From: Sporodiniella umbellata
Lineage: Eukaryota > Mucoromycota > Mucoromycetes > Mucorales > Rhizopodaceae
Direction: 5' to 3'
Assembly (NCBI GenBank): GCA_025677835.1
Contig: JAIXMR010000025.1
Coordinates: 124,001 to 188,000, forward strand
Length of the DNA stretch: 64,000 nt
The notes beneath the pieces are model-generated. The model was given only the letters and a program-made list of their open reading frames with translations, made no database searches and had not been told where the DNA came from. Numbering within the stretch: position 1 is the stretch's first letter; the number at the start of each line of letters is the position of its first letter. A program made the position numbers and the translations under genes. Positions 26,117 through 37,782 of the stretch are shown piece after piece.

Positions 26117-27583
26117 CTATAACCAGAGCGAACAAATAGTATTCTTTGGTCCGCTGATTTTTTCATAGTACTTACTATGATGACAATACTCAACAAAATT
26201 CTTACAGCAATCTTGAGTGCACACTCTTTTGGAGGCTATTTCAACACACCTAGCAGCCTCTGTAACATCTACTTCAAGGGTTTTGAATTCACAAATATAT
26301 TTGATTGCTGAATGCAAAAGGTCTTGCTTGAAACAATACATGTTTAGACCAATAGATCTGGCAACCTCAGCAATATAAAGGATTGCCTGCATATTAAATA
26401 CCAAATAATGAAACGGTCGTGCTCTTTTAGCTTCCAGGGGTTGATTCCCAGTACTTGAATCGATTTGCGCTGGTAGACTATGTCCAAAAAAATCTTTGAT
26501 ACAAGCAACTAGCGACATTGACGAGGGATCAAGAAAACGCTCGACAGAAACTAGATGAGCAATATACCATGTGTGTATATTGTTTTTGGCCTTTAAGGCC
26601 ATCTTGGCTACTGGACTTTGCTGAAGCCATTTTGAATAACAAAAAAACCAATGAACGATTTGAGCACGTATAGTTTGATATCCACAGAAATTATCAAGTA
26701 ATGGCAACACATTTACTACTCGGCACAGCCTTTATAAAAGAAAAGAAGTTTTTGAGTCATTAAATCCCAATTATAGCAATATCCCTTACGCTCTTGCGCT
26801 GATAATTCCTTCACCTCGACCCATGACTTTAGTATTTTGAGAGCCTCTCACAATTTGTGCATAAGTTAGGTGGCTATTCATACCTGTCACTTCGTTAACA
26901 AAAAAGGTATCCAAAAGTAACGTGGCATGCGAAGCATATCTTTCATTTTTGAAAAAATGATACCCAAGGCACAGGTATAAAAGATTTTCTGCAAGGGATT
27001 CAAGTTGATATTGATCTTTAACAACGGCTGCATCTGTTTGTTTGGTTTCGCGGGATATTAGAGACGCCTTTATATTTACCTATACAGCATTTCCAAAATA
27101 AATGTCATGCTTTATAATCCAAGTTGTATATAAACACACGATATTTATTTTGGGAACACTGTGATATCAATTTACCTGGATTTCTTTTTCCGTCTCGTCT
27201 TACATATTTGGTGTGAGGATCTGATGGGTTCTCCTGTAGCCGTTTTTTAAAGAAAAAGTTAGTTTCTGCTTTTCCTTTTTTGTTTTTCGTGTCATTTACC
27301 GGCCACCAATAACTAAAAAAAATGTGTTAAATATTGTGTTTCTTTTTAGATGAAAAATCAGAGGTTCATACGGTGCATAACTAAGAAAGTCTTTCACGTT
27401 ACCCGTCGGTGCAATATGGGGTGTTGCTTTGCCAAAAGTTATACTAAATGGTCCACTCTTTAGGGATTCATTTGAAAGCTTCAAAAGGCATCCCAGAGCC
27501 TCATTGTCATTCATAGTGCATGACGTTGAATTCTCATCGCTCGGTAATGTAATGTACTCTAATTCAGGTTTTTTAGGACCCAT
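26117..27583 (-). CDS. Alginate-lyase-family (PF05426-like) protein with altered active-site motif
   Basis: Member of the (alpha/alpha)-barrel lyases that cut uronate polysaccharides. Exons (minus): 27583-27372, 27312-27300, 27233-27176, 27033-26790, 26729-26117; 379 residues. A 13-nt exon restores SYAPYWWPENPSDP, then YVRRDGKRNPD, family hallmarks. Later motifs are HLTYAQIVRG, NNIHTWY (residues 225-231) and QPLEAKRARPFHY (273-284). In relatives the former is normally NNHGTWY; here the His position is Ile and His follows. The Arg and Tyr of the second motif remain. The chosen ATG gives no signal peptide; a missed 5' exon is possible, for example joining at the AG at 27558-27557. Mucoralean walls contain polyglucuronate, so a wall role is plausible inference. 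Catalytic activity is doubtful. Confidence 0.8.
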
Positions 27584-29172
27584 GTTAAAAGAAAGTAAAA
27601 AAAAAAGGTATTTTTTTCTTTTGAGTGCCTTATTCACGTGGCTATTTTGGATTTACAAATACATAGAAAATACTTAGTTCTTGTTATGACTTTTCGTGGT
27701 TGAAATAACCTGCTTTTATCTTTTTAAATAAGAACAATGTACCAAAAGCAGCCGCGTCATATGCATATCAGTTTCCAAATACACTAAAGTACCACATTTT
27801 GTCGCGAGTGCTATTGCTAAGCGTTATAAAGAAAAATCAGTATCGAGCTTTTTGTAATTTGGTTTTGTAAAATAAGTAAGAGTACAATATATTGTACTTC
27901 ACAAAGCTTTGGATCTTGATGTTTAAAGCGTAGATATAAATAGCTTTACTTTGTAATGTTTTCAGATTCAAATAAAGAACACAGGGTTTAATTGTTCTTT
28001 AATCGTTTTTATTTAGTTATTGTTTTAGAATGGCGTTCTCCTCTTCTTAAAATCCACTATAAGATAGAAGCAAACAGATTAGTATCTAAAGTCATAATTT
28101 GCTTGTTTGTATTATTTGTATTAGCCTTTCTAATCTCAAAGCAAACGTATTTTACGTTTGGTCAAACTACTTTAACAGGCTCAAGGTATCGCTAGATTAC
28201 GTTACAGTAAAATACCACAGAAAACAGAAAGATTCGGCAAAATTATTTATGTCCCTCACCTCTGTATCATAACAATTAGATAAGATTCATAATAGACCAT
28301 CAAATAGCGCAAATAGCCACTGAAGGGAGTCAAACCAAAATACGATTTCAATAATTTTCTTTTCTTTTTTCTTAGCCAAAACAAACCGTTAGAAGTATAA
28401 GTGCATATATCTCCTTGTATACTCTTACAGTTTTTCGAAGCCAAATAAGAAAGCTTTATATTTCAAGCGATACAAAACTAGCGCAGGTCTTTTCTTTCTT
28501 CTGAAAAATGTGTTGTATACTTGTAATACAAAGTACAATTATAAAAAACTTTGAAAAAAAAAAGAACATAGCCTGGTTTTGCTTTCTTCATGTCCTCCTT
28601 AGGCGATAATGTAGGTATATATTTTCAACAAAAAAAATCAATCAAATCACCTTTCTCATGGTCATTTTAAAATTGTAAACTGAAATAAAACAGTGACTGA
28701 CAATTAACCAACAATATCCACCAGCCGGACTGTATAAGAAATTCAAATTAATGTCACATTTACTTGTTGACACTTGAATTGAAACGCGCGTTTTTACTTA
28801 ATGGTGAACCCGATTCATACAAACATAGTCCAAAATACGAAGAGTACCCTAACAAAAATCTTTAGCCAACGCAAAACATACTAGTTCTACTAAATGATAC
28901 AATAGTTTATGAAATTTTTTTTTTAAAAAAATAAACAAATCAAAACATTACCCGTATCTCAAGATTACAAAAAAGAAAGGAGACTTAGGGTCTGCCTAAT
29001 TGGATTCTGTATGTTTGATCTTTATCTAATACAAAAGACAACGGCGTTTATAGAAAAAAAAAAACAGAAAACGTTCCAGTTTGGAGTAATTGTTGCTTGC
29101 AAGAAGCAATTTATAGCAAACGTATAGTAAGTGTTATAGGGTTTCTTATTGATTCAATACTCGACCATTTAT
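27584..29172. other. Gap between CHIP and lyase-like genes
   Basis: About 1.6 kb. It contains the lyase-like gene's promoter and possibly an unrecognised 5' exon. ORFs at 27992-28195 and 28256-28444 are short and featureless. Nothing else is seen. Confidence 0.4.
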
Positions 29173-30520
29173 TTAATAATCTGCAGCCCAGCCATTTTCT
29201 CTCAAAAAGTCTTCGATGGCTTCTCTTAGAGACAAATTGCGCACTAGACTAGATTCATCACAAGCCTTTCGAGTTATAGGGTCAAAATATCCGTTTCGTT
29301 TAAAGTGGTCCAAAAGAGACTGACGTTCATATGTAATTCCATCTTATAAAAGTGATCATTAGTGATATTCATCAGTAAGCTAGTGTACCTGGGGTGAAAA
29401 CAGGATCATGCATTATATTGAAGGATATTTTATCCAAATACGCATCTGGGATTTCTCTTCTCTAAATACAATGAATACAAGTTACACATCGTAGTGGCTT
29501 ACTGTAGCATTTTCTTTAGAGTTCACAAACACACGCTCGGTAGATCTTAATATTTCATCCTAATATATATAAAAGAGTAAACGTCAATATACACACTTTC
29601 CTTCAAGTACTACATTCTTGTATTCTATTTCTTCGATCGCATCAGAGTCCTGAACAGATTTGGTTAGTTTTTCCCGCTCTGCAAAAATCAATGTCTTTAG
29701 ATATCTCAATAGCTCTGACTCGCTTTCTAATCGGATAGTCTCATCATCTTCCCATTTCTATTTTAGTTGATTAGATGTTTTTGTTTTGCTTTTTTTTTTT
29801 TTTTTTACCTTTCTTCTTGCAAAAAGCAACGCTTGGAGAATGTCGTTGACGTATTTCACTTTTTGTTGAATAGCCAACTCGTACCCGATCTTCAACTTAT
29901 TTAAAGCTATATTAATCAATTAACTCCCAAAAAACAATTCTAGCAATTTACTAACCCTCTGTATGCTGTTTTTTCTCAGTAAGTGCCTGTCCAAGCTACA
30001 GTTGGAATTAAAGGTAAAAAAGCAATAATAAAAAAAATATATATCATTGCAAATAAAAAAAAAAAGTAGCTGCCAAGTCTTACAAGATAATATCCCTTCA
30101 CTATTTACATAGTGAGTAATCATGCCATTTTAGGCTTAAAGAACTAACCTATGCTACTATCTAGCTCAATGGCTTTTCTACAGTCGTTCACCACCTGGTC
30201 ATACTTTTCTGACTATGAAGCATGTATTAGTTCGAGTCAGAGTTTCAGATAGTCTGTTCGCACCTTCAAATTACAAAGGGCTCTATTGGTATAGTAAGTA
30301 GGCACGTTGGGATCTTTTATCTAAACAAGATGAGAATGGGGTCAATTAGACATTTCATTTACAATGGCTGATGTGTATTCTTGTATGGCTTCTTTAAATC
30401 GTTTTTGGGCAAAGAGCACGTTTCCTTTTTTTTTTTTTTTTTTTTGTATAAACAAAACTCAATAAACACTATAATATTCAGAAAGTTACCTTGCGCTTTA
30501 TTCTCTTCCGCTGTAATCAT
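29173..30520 (-). CDS. STUB1: CHIP/STUB1-type TPR and U-box E3 ubiquitin ligase
   Basis: Co-chaperone ligase that binds Hsp70/Hsp90 tails through TPRs and ubiquitinates clients. Eleven exons (minus): 30520-30490, 30424-30363, 30320-30264, 30212-30149, 30100-30084, 29995-29956, 29906-29809, 29757-29614, 29559-29503, 29461-29389, 29342-29173; 270 residues, close to the ~300 of animal CHIP. The TPR part reads NKAQGNVLFAQKRFKEAIQE, YTNRALCNLKSEKYDQVV and, through a 17-nt exon, SIVKGYYLLGQALTEKKQ. A helical linker follows, then the U-box: KISFNIMHDPVFTPDGITYE and GYFDPITR, ending ENGWAADY as in CHIP. No single exon exceeds 170 nt, so open-frame searches miss the gene entirely. The exon 8 donor (after 29614) has in-frame alternatives; I chose the one leaving a 54-nt intron. 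Confidence 0.93.
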
Positions 30521-33500
30521 GATGGATCCTTTTAAAAAAAAAAGGTTTGAAGTGTCAGTGCACTTAGAAAACTGACCAGTCTAGTCACTATTTTCTAAAA
30601 AAGGCAATCTATAAGATGTCGTAAAAAAAATTACTTTTTTGTAGATCGTTACTTCGTATTTCGTTTTGCGAAAGGTTAGCACGACAGCCATTAAATATTA
30701 TTGCTGGACTATGATTTAAATATTTTGCTTTTTTTGTACATGTATTCATTGCAGATATACAGACCAAAACCGAAACCCATTTACAATCGTTTGGCACTAC
30801 AAACATAAAAACGTATATAGTTTGTGTTCTGACCATTTGGGATAATAGACTATAAATTCAATACCTTAAGCTCGTAAAAAGTAAAAGACCTAAAGCAGTT
30901 AAATACAAAAGATGTTATATCTTGTAGGCCGTTAAAGGGCATATTTTATCAGGGATATTGCTCTTAGATTACTATAATATACATAGCTCATACTGCAGTA
31001 TAGTGCCTCAAAATAGATCGAGTGAGCAAATAAACCGAAAATTGCTTAGTCAAAGTACACACATAATCTTTTTCTTCTAGTATACCATGTACGCTATCTC
31101 TTCTCATAAATTAGAATGAACCTAATACAAGTCCTTTACGACTATTCATTGTACTCTATTTGAAAGTTTACAAATTGAAAAAAAAAAGGGAAGGTGCACC
31201 AATAGTTTTCTCATTTATTAAATCTTGTAGAAGTAAATGACTATATACCTTGATTTATGGAACCCTATTCAATTTAGTTAATCTAAATGTTAAGAAAGAA
31301 AATTTCTACGTATAGAGTGCCGTTCAAGACTTACTCCAAGTTTACTACATATTTTTCAAAGACATTTTCGGTGATTCTTATTTTGGCTCAACCAATCAAT
31401 ATAATCATTTGATTCTTTTAAAGAAGCTTGACACGCTTTACAAAAACCCTTCAGGAGCTTTAAATAGCGCTTTTTTTTACTGAATGTGGTAATTTCTCTC
31501 CAAAATAAAAACGAATTTTGAGCTGGTGAAGATCACTTAATTCCGTATACTTGTTTTTCGAAACTACATAAAGCTTTATATAGCTTTTTTTGGGGGGCAA
31601 AGTTAAGAACGGTAGGCGCTACAGGCAGCTTTTGATTTGCAGAGACTATAAACAAGTACTGGTTTAATTAAGGTAGAGCTTGTTTTTGAGGTTATATGTG
31701 TGCTCAAGGTCTTCTTGACAAAAAGAATTATACCATTCTAAGAGTAAAAACCAAACTTTTGAATGCTAGTGTAAATGATGAAAATACGCAGGAGTTCTGA
31801 AGACTCACTGTGAAGCGATCAACTGGTTGATGAAAATCGTATTTTATCACTTTCCTAAAGAAAAAATTCTATTTAGAAAAGTTGGATGCCATTAAAACAA
31901 AGACAGCTGTTCTTCTGCGCTGAAAGGCCTCACCCTTTTAAAGCCAAAAAAAAAAAAAAAGTCATAACAAACCACTTCAATGATCTAAAAACAGAACCTC
32001 CCCTTTTTTTTTTATTCATCCGTAGGCGTTTTGGGTAGATCCGTTATGAGATTAAATATTATAAAGTATAATGTTTTGTCGCTCAAACTATAAAAAAAGA
32101 AAAATGCGAAACCTGGTTTTTCTTTCTAAAGCTTTAGATACACCTGACAGTTAGCATGCGCATACCAAACCATGTATACTGTACAATAGTAGATATACCA
32201 GAAGTCTTTTACGCTTTTTTTCACATTTACCTAAAAATAAATTATTTCTCTCTTTTTTTTTTTTTTTTACTATAACAGTTCTGTGTTTAGACAGCTTATT
32301 TTTCCTTTTGATTAAAGGTCTCATCAGTGCTTTTATAGTTTATTTGATTACTTTGCATATGTTTAAAAGGTAAAAACCGCTACGTGGTTTAAAGGACGAA
32401 TTTGTTTGTAGAGTGCTTTAAGCTTGCTTGATTGTAAGCTCGAGCCATTTAAAAAGAACTGGTTTACCTAAACTATTGACGCTTTATTTTTAAAAGAGTC
32501 TACTGAGCTTCCATTAGTTTTTATTTCGTATTCTAAACAACAGTAAAAAGCAAACGCCAGTGTCAAATACTCTCACATTCTAGATGTCTTTAGATTGCTT
32601 TGATTTTATTTATTTCTCGGAAATGAAATTTGCCTTTTTCTGTGTGATGAATGTTTGACTCAAAAAAAAAAAGAAAACAGGAAACTGATCAGCTGCAAAA
32701 GGATGATCACAAACCGCTACAAAGCCGATCATGGGATGAGACAGTCTTTTGGCACGTGAAGTAATGAACAGTGGACTGGTAATTGTACCATATTTTTGTT
32801 GGTAAAGAATATTTTAGGCTTTGAAAAGTAAAAAGAACAGGTTTTTGATTGGAATACAAAAGACAACATGCTTAAACTAAATTTACAGCCGAGCTTTATT
32901 GTAAACTACTGTGGCGAGAGAGCGCCAAAGGGAGCACAAAGATCTGATGCATACTAAAAGCAGGATCAATTGTTTTTCGATAAGACATGGCTGTACACCA
33001 AAGGAAAAGATTTATCCGAAAAAAAAAAGAGGCTCTAAAAATCCATGGAGCCAAAAAGCTATCAAGTTATTTTATTCGAAGAGTAAACCAACGCACTAAA
33101 CAAAGGCGCCTACTTTGGTTTTCTTTTTTTTTTTTATTAAATACTAGTGTTTTATTTATGTCAAAGGGCTCAGCGATGGCGCTTGTGCAGCCTTTTAAAA
33201 AAAGCCTTTTTTTTCTTTGTAAAGCCAAGCGATTTGTTTGTTTGTTTTTTAACCACTCAAGAATACATATCGGGCAGTTTCCAGTGTTCTGTCTGTTTTT
33301 TTTTTTTTTTTTGAAAAAAAGTATTCTTCTACTGAATAAGCAGAGAGCGTTAAATGTGTTTTTAGCAAAGCTCAGCTATTCCAACGCCTTTTTCGAATGG
33401 GCTGGAAAGACTCTTAATTGATGTGGAATTTACTTTATCGGTCGGACACACTCTGAATGTCAATTTTTTTTCTGCGTTTAAAACCGGCTTGCTTGTTTGT

Positions 33501-34249
33501 ATGACTTTGTATCTATCAAAGTCGAGATTGGCCCCGTTTGTTTCATGCGTTTCATAGGAAAAGAGTCAAAACAAAGCTTTTTGAGGATTCAAAGAGAAAT
33601 AGGCGCAATGAAGTTGTGAGGAAAGATTGCAGTATGTATTCAATGGCAGAGACAAATACATAGCAGAGGGTATGTTCCAAAGTGTGTGTTATGTTTAGGC
33701 GCTTTTCTGTACCGAACATATACCCTCAAGGCATATGACGAAATGGCAGTTGGACTCTAGTTTTATGTAAATATGATCCCATAATCAAGTAATCGGAAAT
33801 GCACAGTACATATGCCGTAGTTTTGTATTGACTAATCTCCATTTTCTTTGTTGGTTGTCAGTTGTCTTTGTCAGTCTAATCTTCATGCTATTTTTTTTTT
33901 TTTTTTCAATTAGCCATTTTTTCTGTTTTAATAAAAAGGCGTAAATATGAGCCAGCTTAGTATTGCTATAATTGACTACGGTTCTCTGTAGTCAACATAA
34001 TGTGAAATAAACAACAGTGTATTCGGTATTTGAACCAAAAGCTTGCATAAGAGTCAAAAAAAAAAAAAAACTACTGTGTGAAAGGAATTTCGTGTGTTAT
34101 GGGGGGAAAAGAAAAAAAGGGGGAGAAACATTTATTTGCGGAAACATTTAATTTCAGATTTTTTTTTTTTTTAATGTTTTACACTTTCTTTCTATTTTGT
34201 TTTTTATTCTTTTTTACTTTAATTGCTTAATTTTCTTTTTATAACAGGG
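30521..34249. other. 3.7 kb gene-empty region
   Basis: The longest stretch without a supported gene. It is AT-rich with many homopolymers (T runs at 32261-32276 and 33299-33312, A runs at 31950-31964 and 34057-34069). Only short, low-complexity ORFs occur (30609-30836, 32911-33099, 32987-33421). Its right end should carry the promoter of the PP1 regulator; a TTTATAACAG acceptor-like site two bases before the start codon hints at a 5' UTR intron. Confidence 0.5.
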
Positions 34250-35413
34250 ATGCCCCCATTTACTTCATTTCCTCGAAAACAAGCATATTGGACACGGTCT
34301 GATTGGTCAAAGCCAATAGCAAAAGAGACTCCAATAGAAGATAGCCCTAATACAGAGGAAGTGAAGCCCAAACCAGAGATATCTAGGCCATCGCCACGAT
34401 TTACTGTGTTTGGAAACAACAAGTCAAAGATTGCCTTGATCAACAGTCGGACTGAACCAGAGGTGCATATAGAGAGAAAGACAACACCGCACAAAAAGGT
34501 TCGATTCGATCCAGTGTTTTTAGAACAAGTCTGCCTTTTTAGTGAATCACAGTCACCCTTTGAGCTCAAAGAAGCTTACAAGAAAACACCTAACTTTCGC
34601 CTTGTTTGCCCACACTGGAATAGCCATCAGAGGCAGCCTATACTATTAGATAAACGATGGTTTTTTGTCAAAGACAATCAGAAAGTGAAGGGCAAAGTCA
34701 TGGTGCGCAATTTGGCGTTGGATAAATCGGTATCCGTGCACTACAGCTCAGACCGCTGGTCAACAGTGAGAGAGGTGGATGGAGTGTTCTTTGGCCCCAA
34801 CCCAAAGAATGTGACGTTTGATATTTATGAGTTCACAATGGATTTAGAGAATCTGGCGGACCGTGGAGAGATGCGTAGTAGGATAGAATTCACAGTGAGA
34901 ATGACGGCAGGCTCCAGGGACTATTATGATAATAATCATGGCCGGAACTATATTCTCAAAGTCATTGCTGACCCCCTTAACCAAACGAAAGATGTTGATG
35001 ACGAAATACTCGAAGATGAATACCCGACAGAAGAAGAAGACGAAGAGGAAAAGGAAAAACACACGTCATTTACAAATGCCCTCAAAGAATACCAGCATGC
35101 AAAACCTTTACATATAAAAACAAGAAACCAGCTCTTCCTTGGTACGAGATATGACTTTAGTCAGTCTCTTTCTTTAGCTAAAGAACCTTTGAGTAAAGAA
35201 CCTATTTATTTTCCAAAACCTTTTATTAAACCTTCATCTCCCCCACTTGAACATCCTCATATCTTAGACAACTCGTATGTTCCGCATGTAACCCCTCCCA
35301 CCAGCCCTTCCTCTTCTCCAAAACCAACATCGATCGATATTCGCTCTTACTCCTATGAGGATATACTCAACAAGTACTGCTTCTATGACAGTAAAAAAAC
35401 TGTAAATAACTAA
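34250..35413 (+). CDS. Glycogen-targeting regulatory subunit of protein phosphatase 1 (CBM21 protein)
   Basis: Likely brings PP1 to glycogen, activating glycogen synthase (family of yeast Gac1/Pig1/Pig2 and animal PPP1R3). Single exon, 387 residues. An RVxF-type PP1 docking motif, KKVRF, sits at residues 82-86. The CBM21 carbohydrate-binding domain covers about 115-245, with LDKRWFFVKDNQKVKGKVMV, VRNLALDKSVSVHYSSDRW and FDIYEFTMDL. An acidic EEEDEEEKEK run follows, then a Pro/Ser-rich tail. I took the ATG at 34250; the in-frame TTG upstream is not a plausible start, and an AG at 34246-34247 may be a 3' splice site of a 5' UTR or short coding intron. The RVxF to CBM21 spacing fits the family. 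Confidence 0.88.
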   Translation: MPPFTSFPRKQAYWTRSDWSKPIAKETPIEDSPNTEEVKPKPEISRPSPRFTVFGNNKSKIALINSRTEPEVHIERKTTPHKKVRFDPVFLEQVCLFSESQSPFELKEAYKKTPNFRLVCPHWNSHQRQPILLDKRWFFVKDNQKVKGKVMVRNLALDKSVSVHYSSDRWSTVREVDGVFFGPNPKNVTFDIYEFTMDLENLADRGEMRSRIEFTVRMTAGSRDYYDNNHGRNYILKVIADPLNQTKDVDDEILEDEYPTEEEDEEEKEKHTSFTNALKEYQHAKPLHIKTRNQLFLGTRYDFSQSLSLAKEPLSKEPIYFPKPFIKPSSPPLEHPHILDNSYVPHVTPPTSPSSSPKPTSIDIRSYSYEDILNKYCFYDSKKTVNN

Positions 35414-37782
35414 AATAATAATAAAAAAAAAGTCCTAGTTACACTAACTCAACGGGAAAATCCACCGACGTATCACTGTTATTATAATGTCATCCTAACA
35501 CTCTATAGCAAAGAGCATAGGCCATCTCACTCGCCTGCTTTATTTTTGCTTACTAGTATCAAGTAACTTGAGATAATAGTAATACTACAAGAGTAAAAGA
35601 AAACAAAAAAAAAAAAAAAAAAAAAACAAGTGGAGATACACCTAAACAGGCTAGAAAGAAGTTTTGGTGGTCAAAAAAAAAAAAAAAAAAAAAAACAGTC
35701 TATTTTCGTCAATAAACGCCTTAAAGAAACATGGGCTCATACTGTTGCCTAAATTCTTTAAACCTTTCAACTTTGAAACCAATTATGAACTCAATCACGG
35801 CTATTTTAAGCCTCTTTACAAATCAGTAGACGGAATAACGTTATTGTTGTCGGTTCCAAGTGTAACAACCACCAGTAGGGTTACTTCGTCATTTGTCTCT
35901 ATCAAGAGTCTATCTCTCGTCTTTACATAAGATCAAGCGTACATACCGAAGCTATGCCCAACTGTTTTTCTACAGCCGGTAGAAAGTGGTGTATATTAAT
36001 CTAATGTTTTGAATCCAAAAGGTGGGTCACTGGCTCTGCAAGTGAAGATAAAAATGGAATTTCTAAAGTCTACATGGTAACTAAAAGAGTAGGGGGCCGT
36101 TACAACGGTAATGTGAAAATACAATCAAGTAGAAATAGCTAATTGCGAACAAATTCTTATTGAATATTTCACACAGTAGATTCATATGGAAACTTCTTAT
36201 TTGTCTAAAAAATCTTGGTTAATCATTGATCCCTTTAATTTGCATTCCAAACAGTCAAATACTACGCCAATTATCGAAAACGAATTTAAAATCAATTAGA
36301 AAACACATCCATCGAACAAACCCTATAGTATAGACATCTATAAATTACACCAGCTGATGTGTAAAAGTACATAAAAAAAGAAAAAAGCAGTAACCTTAAC
36401 TCCTTACACGCTACTTTTTTTTTTCTGCAGCTCATTACAGCAGGTATATTATATAACCTTTCAGTACAAAAGCTTTTTTTTTTTTTTTTTTTTTTTTGGA
36501 AACAACAAAGTTATTTCAAGTAAATTAATAGTTGCAACCAAACATAAAATATGAGACTAATTATAGAATACTCATTTTTCGTGGCAAGCGCGCTTGTTGA
36601 TTACAGTAAGTATGGACAAACTGTACATTATAACAGAAAATATGCTTTGCTGTTTTCTCTCTCTTTTGTTTTTCTTAAAGACAAAGCTTTAGTCAGTGCC
36701 TAAATGCTATACGTGATCAAAACTGAGACTATACATGAGGATACTTTAAGGTCAAATGTTGAATTGACAACTAATGTGTGTGTGTTTGTATGTCTTACTT
36801 TGTTTACTCACCTATAATTATACTTTCCGGTCATCCTTTATTGAACTTAACTGACTATAGACCGATCCCATTTTCTAAGTCATGTATAATTAATCGTACT
36901 ATTGTCGTTTTACTATAAAGTAGGTCGAGGTAAAAAGATGGGAATGGCATCTTTATACTTTCGAGTAATTATTGTTGTGTCAAAGAATATGGTTAACCCT
37001 TAGATATACATTTGGGAAGCTGGTATTACCCAGAAAACATATACCAATAAAATATAGAAAACTAAGGCAAAGCCAATTTTAACAGTTGAACTGCAAGAAC
37101 AAGTAGCGTGTATAACCAAGTTTTTTTTATTTTGGTTCTGCCAAGACCGCTTTGTTTACTTTTAGAAAGATCATAATCGTTCCCTATAATAAGAACTTTT
37201 TTGATCGTACTGCAAAAAAAAAAAAAAAAAAAAAAAAAACCCCCGCTTAATACCTTTCCAGGGCAAGACTTGTTGAAAGAGTAAGCTACCTCTAAAAGTA
37301 AATGCTGCTATATATTCACAGAGCACTATTCTATTTGATATCGTATCACGTTTTAACTACATATGAATTAGTATACAAGCGGCTTTTTGTATAAACAGCC
37401 AATGTTACTATACGACTATATACTGTAACCACTCCTAGCCACTGACAGCCGTAATAAATAGGCTATTGCTAAACGTTCGTTTGAAACCAAGTCGGCTTTG
37501 AAATAAAAGGCGGGCCAATGAGTTTTAAGACGTAATTTTTTAAAACCCTTCAAACAATACAAAACACAGGCTTGGCCGTATCTCTCTGATTGCTAAAGGC
37601 TTTCTGTCAAAAGTACTCGAGTGAAAACAAGACTCAGCCGGGTCTTGAACTTGTGAAATGTCATCACCCATAACAAGAGTGCGGTTTTAAAATTCCGCGA
37701 TCTTTCCCCTCTTTAAAAAGTACGCGCAATCGTTTTTTATCCGTTTTTCTTATTAGTGTGTTTTTGATAATACAATTAAATA
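35414..37782. other. Gap between PP1 regulator and RPN9
   Basis: About 2.4 kb. Long poly-A runs lie at about 35607-35627, 35674-35695 and 37214-37240, and a T run at 36474-36497. The 88-codon ORF at 35664-35930 starts inside a poly-A run and has no known domain. No gene is supported; the RPN9 promoter lies at the right end. Confidence 0.45.

Noticed and set aside
27034..27175. Acceptor at the TATAG before GTAAATATAAAG in the lyase-like gene
   Set aside because: It puts the next exon out of frame; the CAG at 27036-27034 gives NPDAAVVKDQ in frame and matches the family.
27584..27637. Hydrophobic N-terminal extension (KRKKYLFFLLSF) resembling a signal peptide for the lyase-like protein
   Set aside because: It begins at GTG, is preceded by an in-frame stop and is the translation of poly-A/T sequence.
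34219..34569. Minus-strand ORF over the start of the PP1 regulator
   Set aside because: The plus strand holds a complete protein with RVxF and CBM21; the minus frame has no known features.
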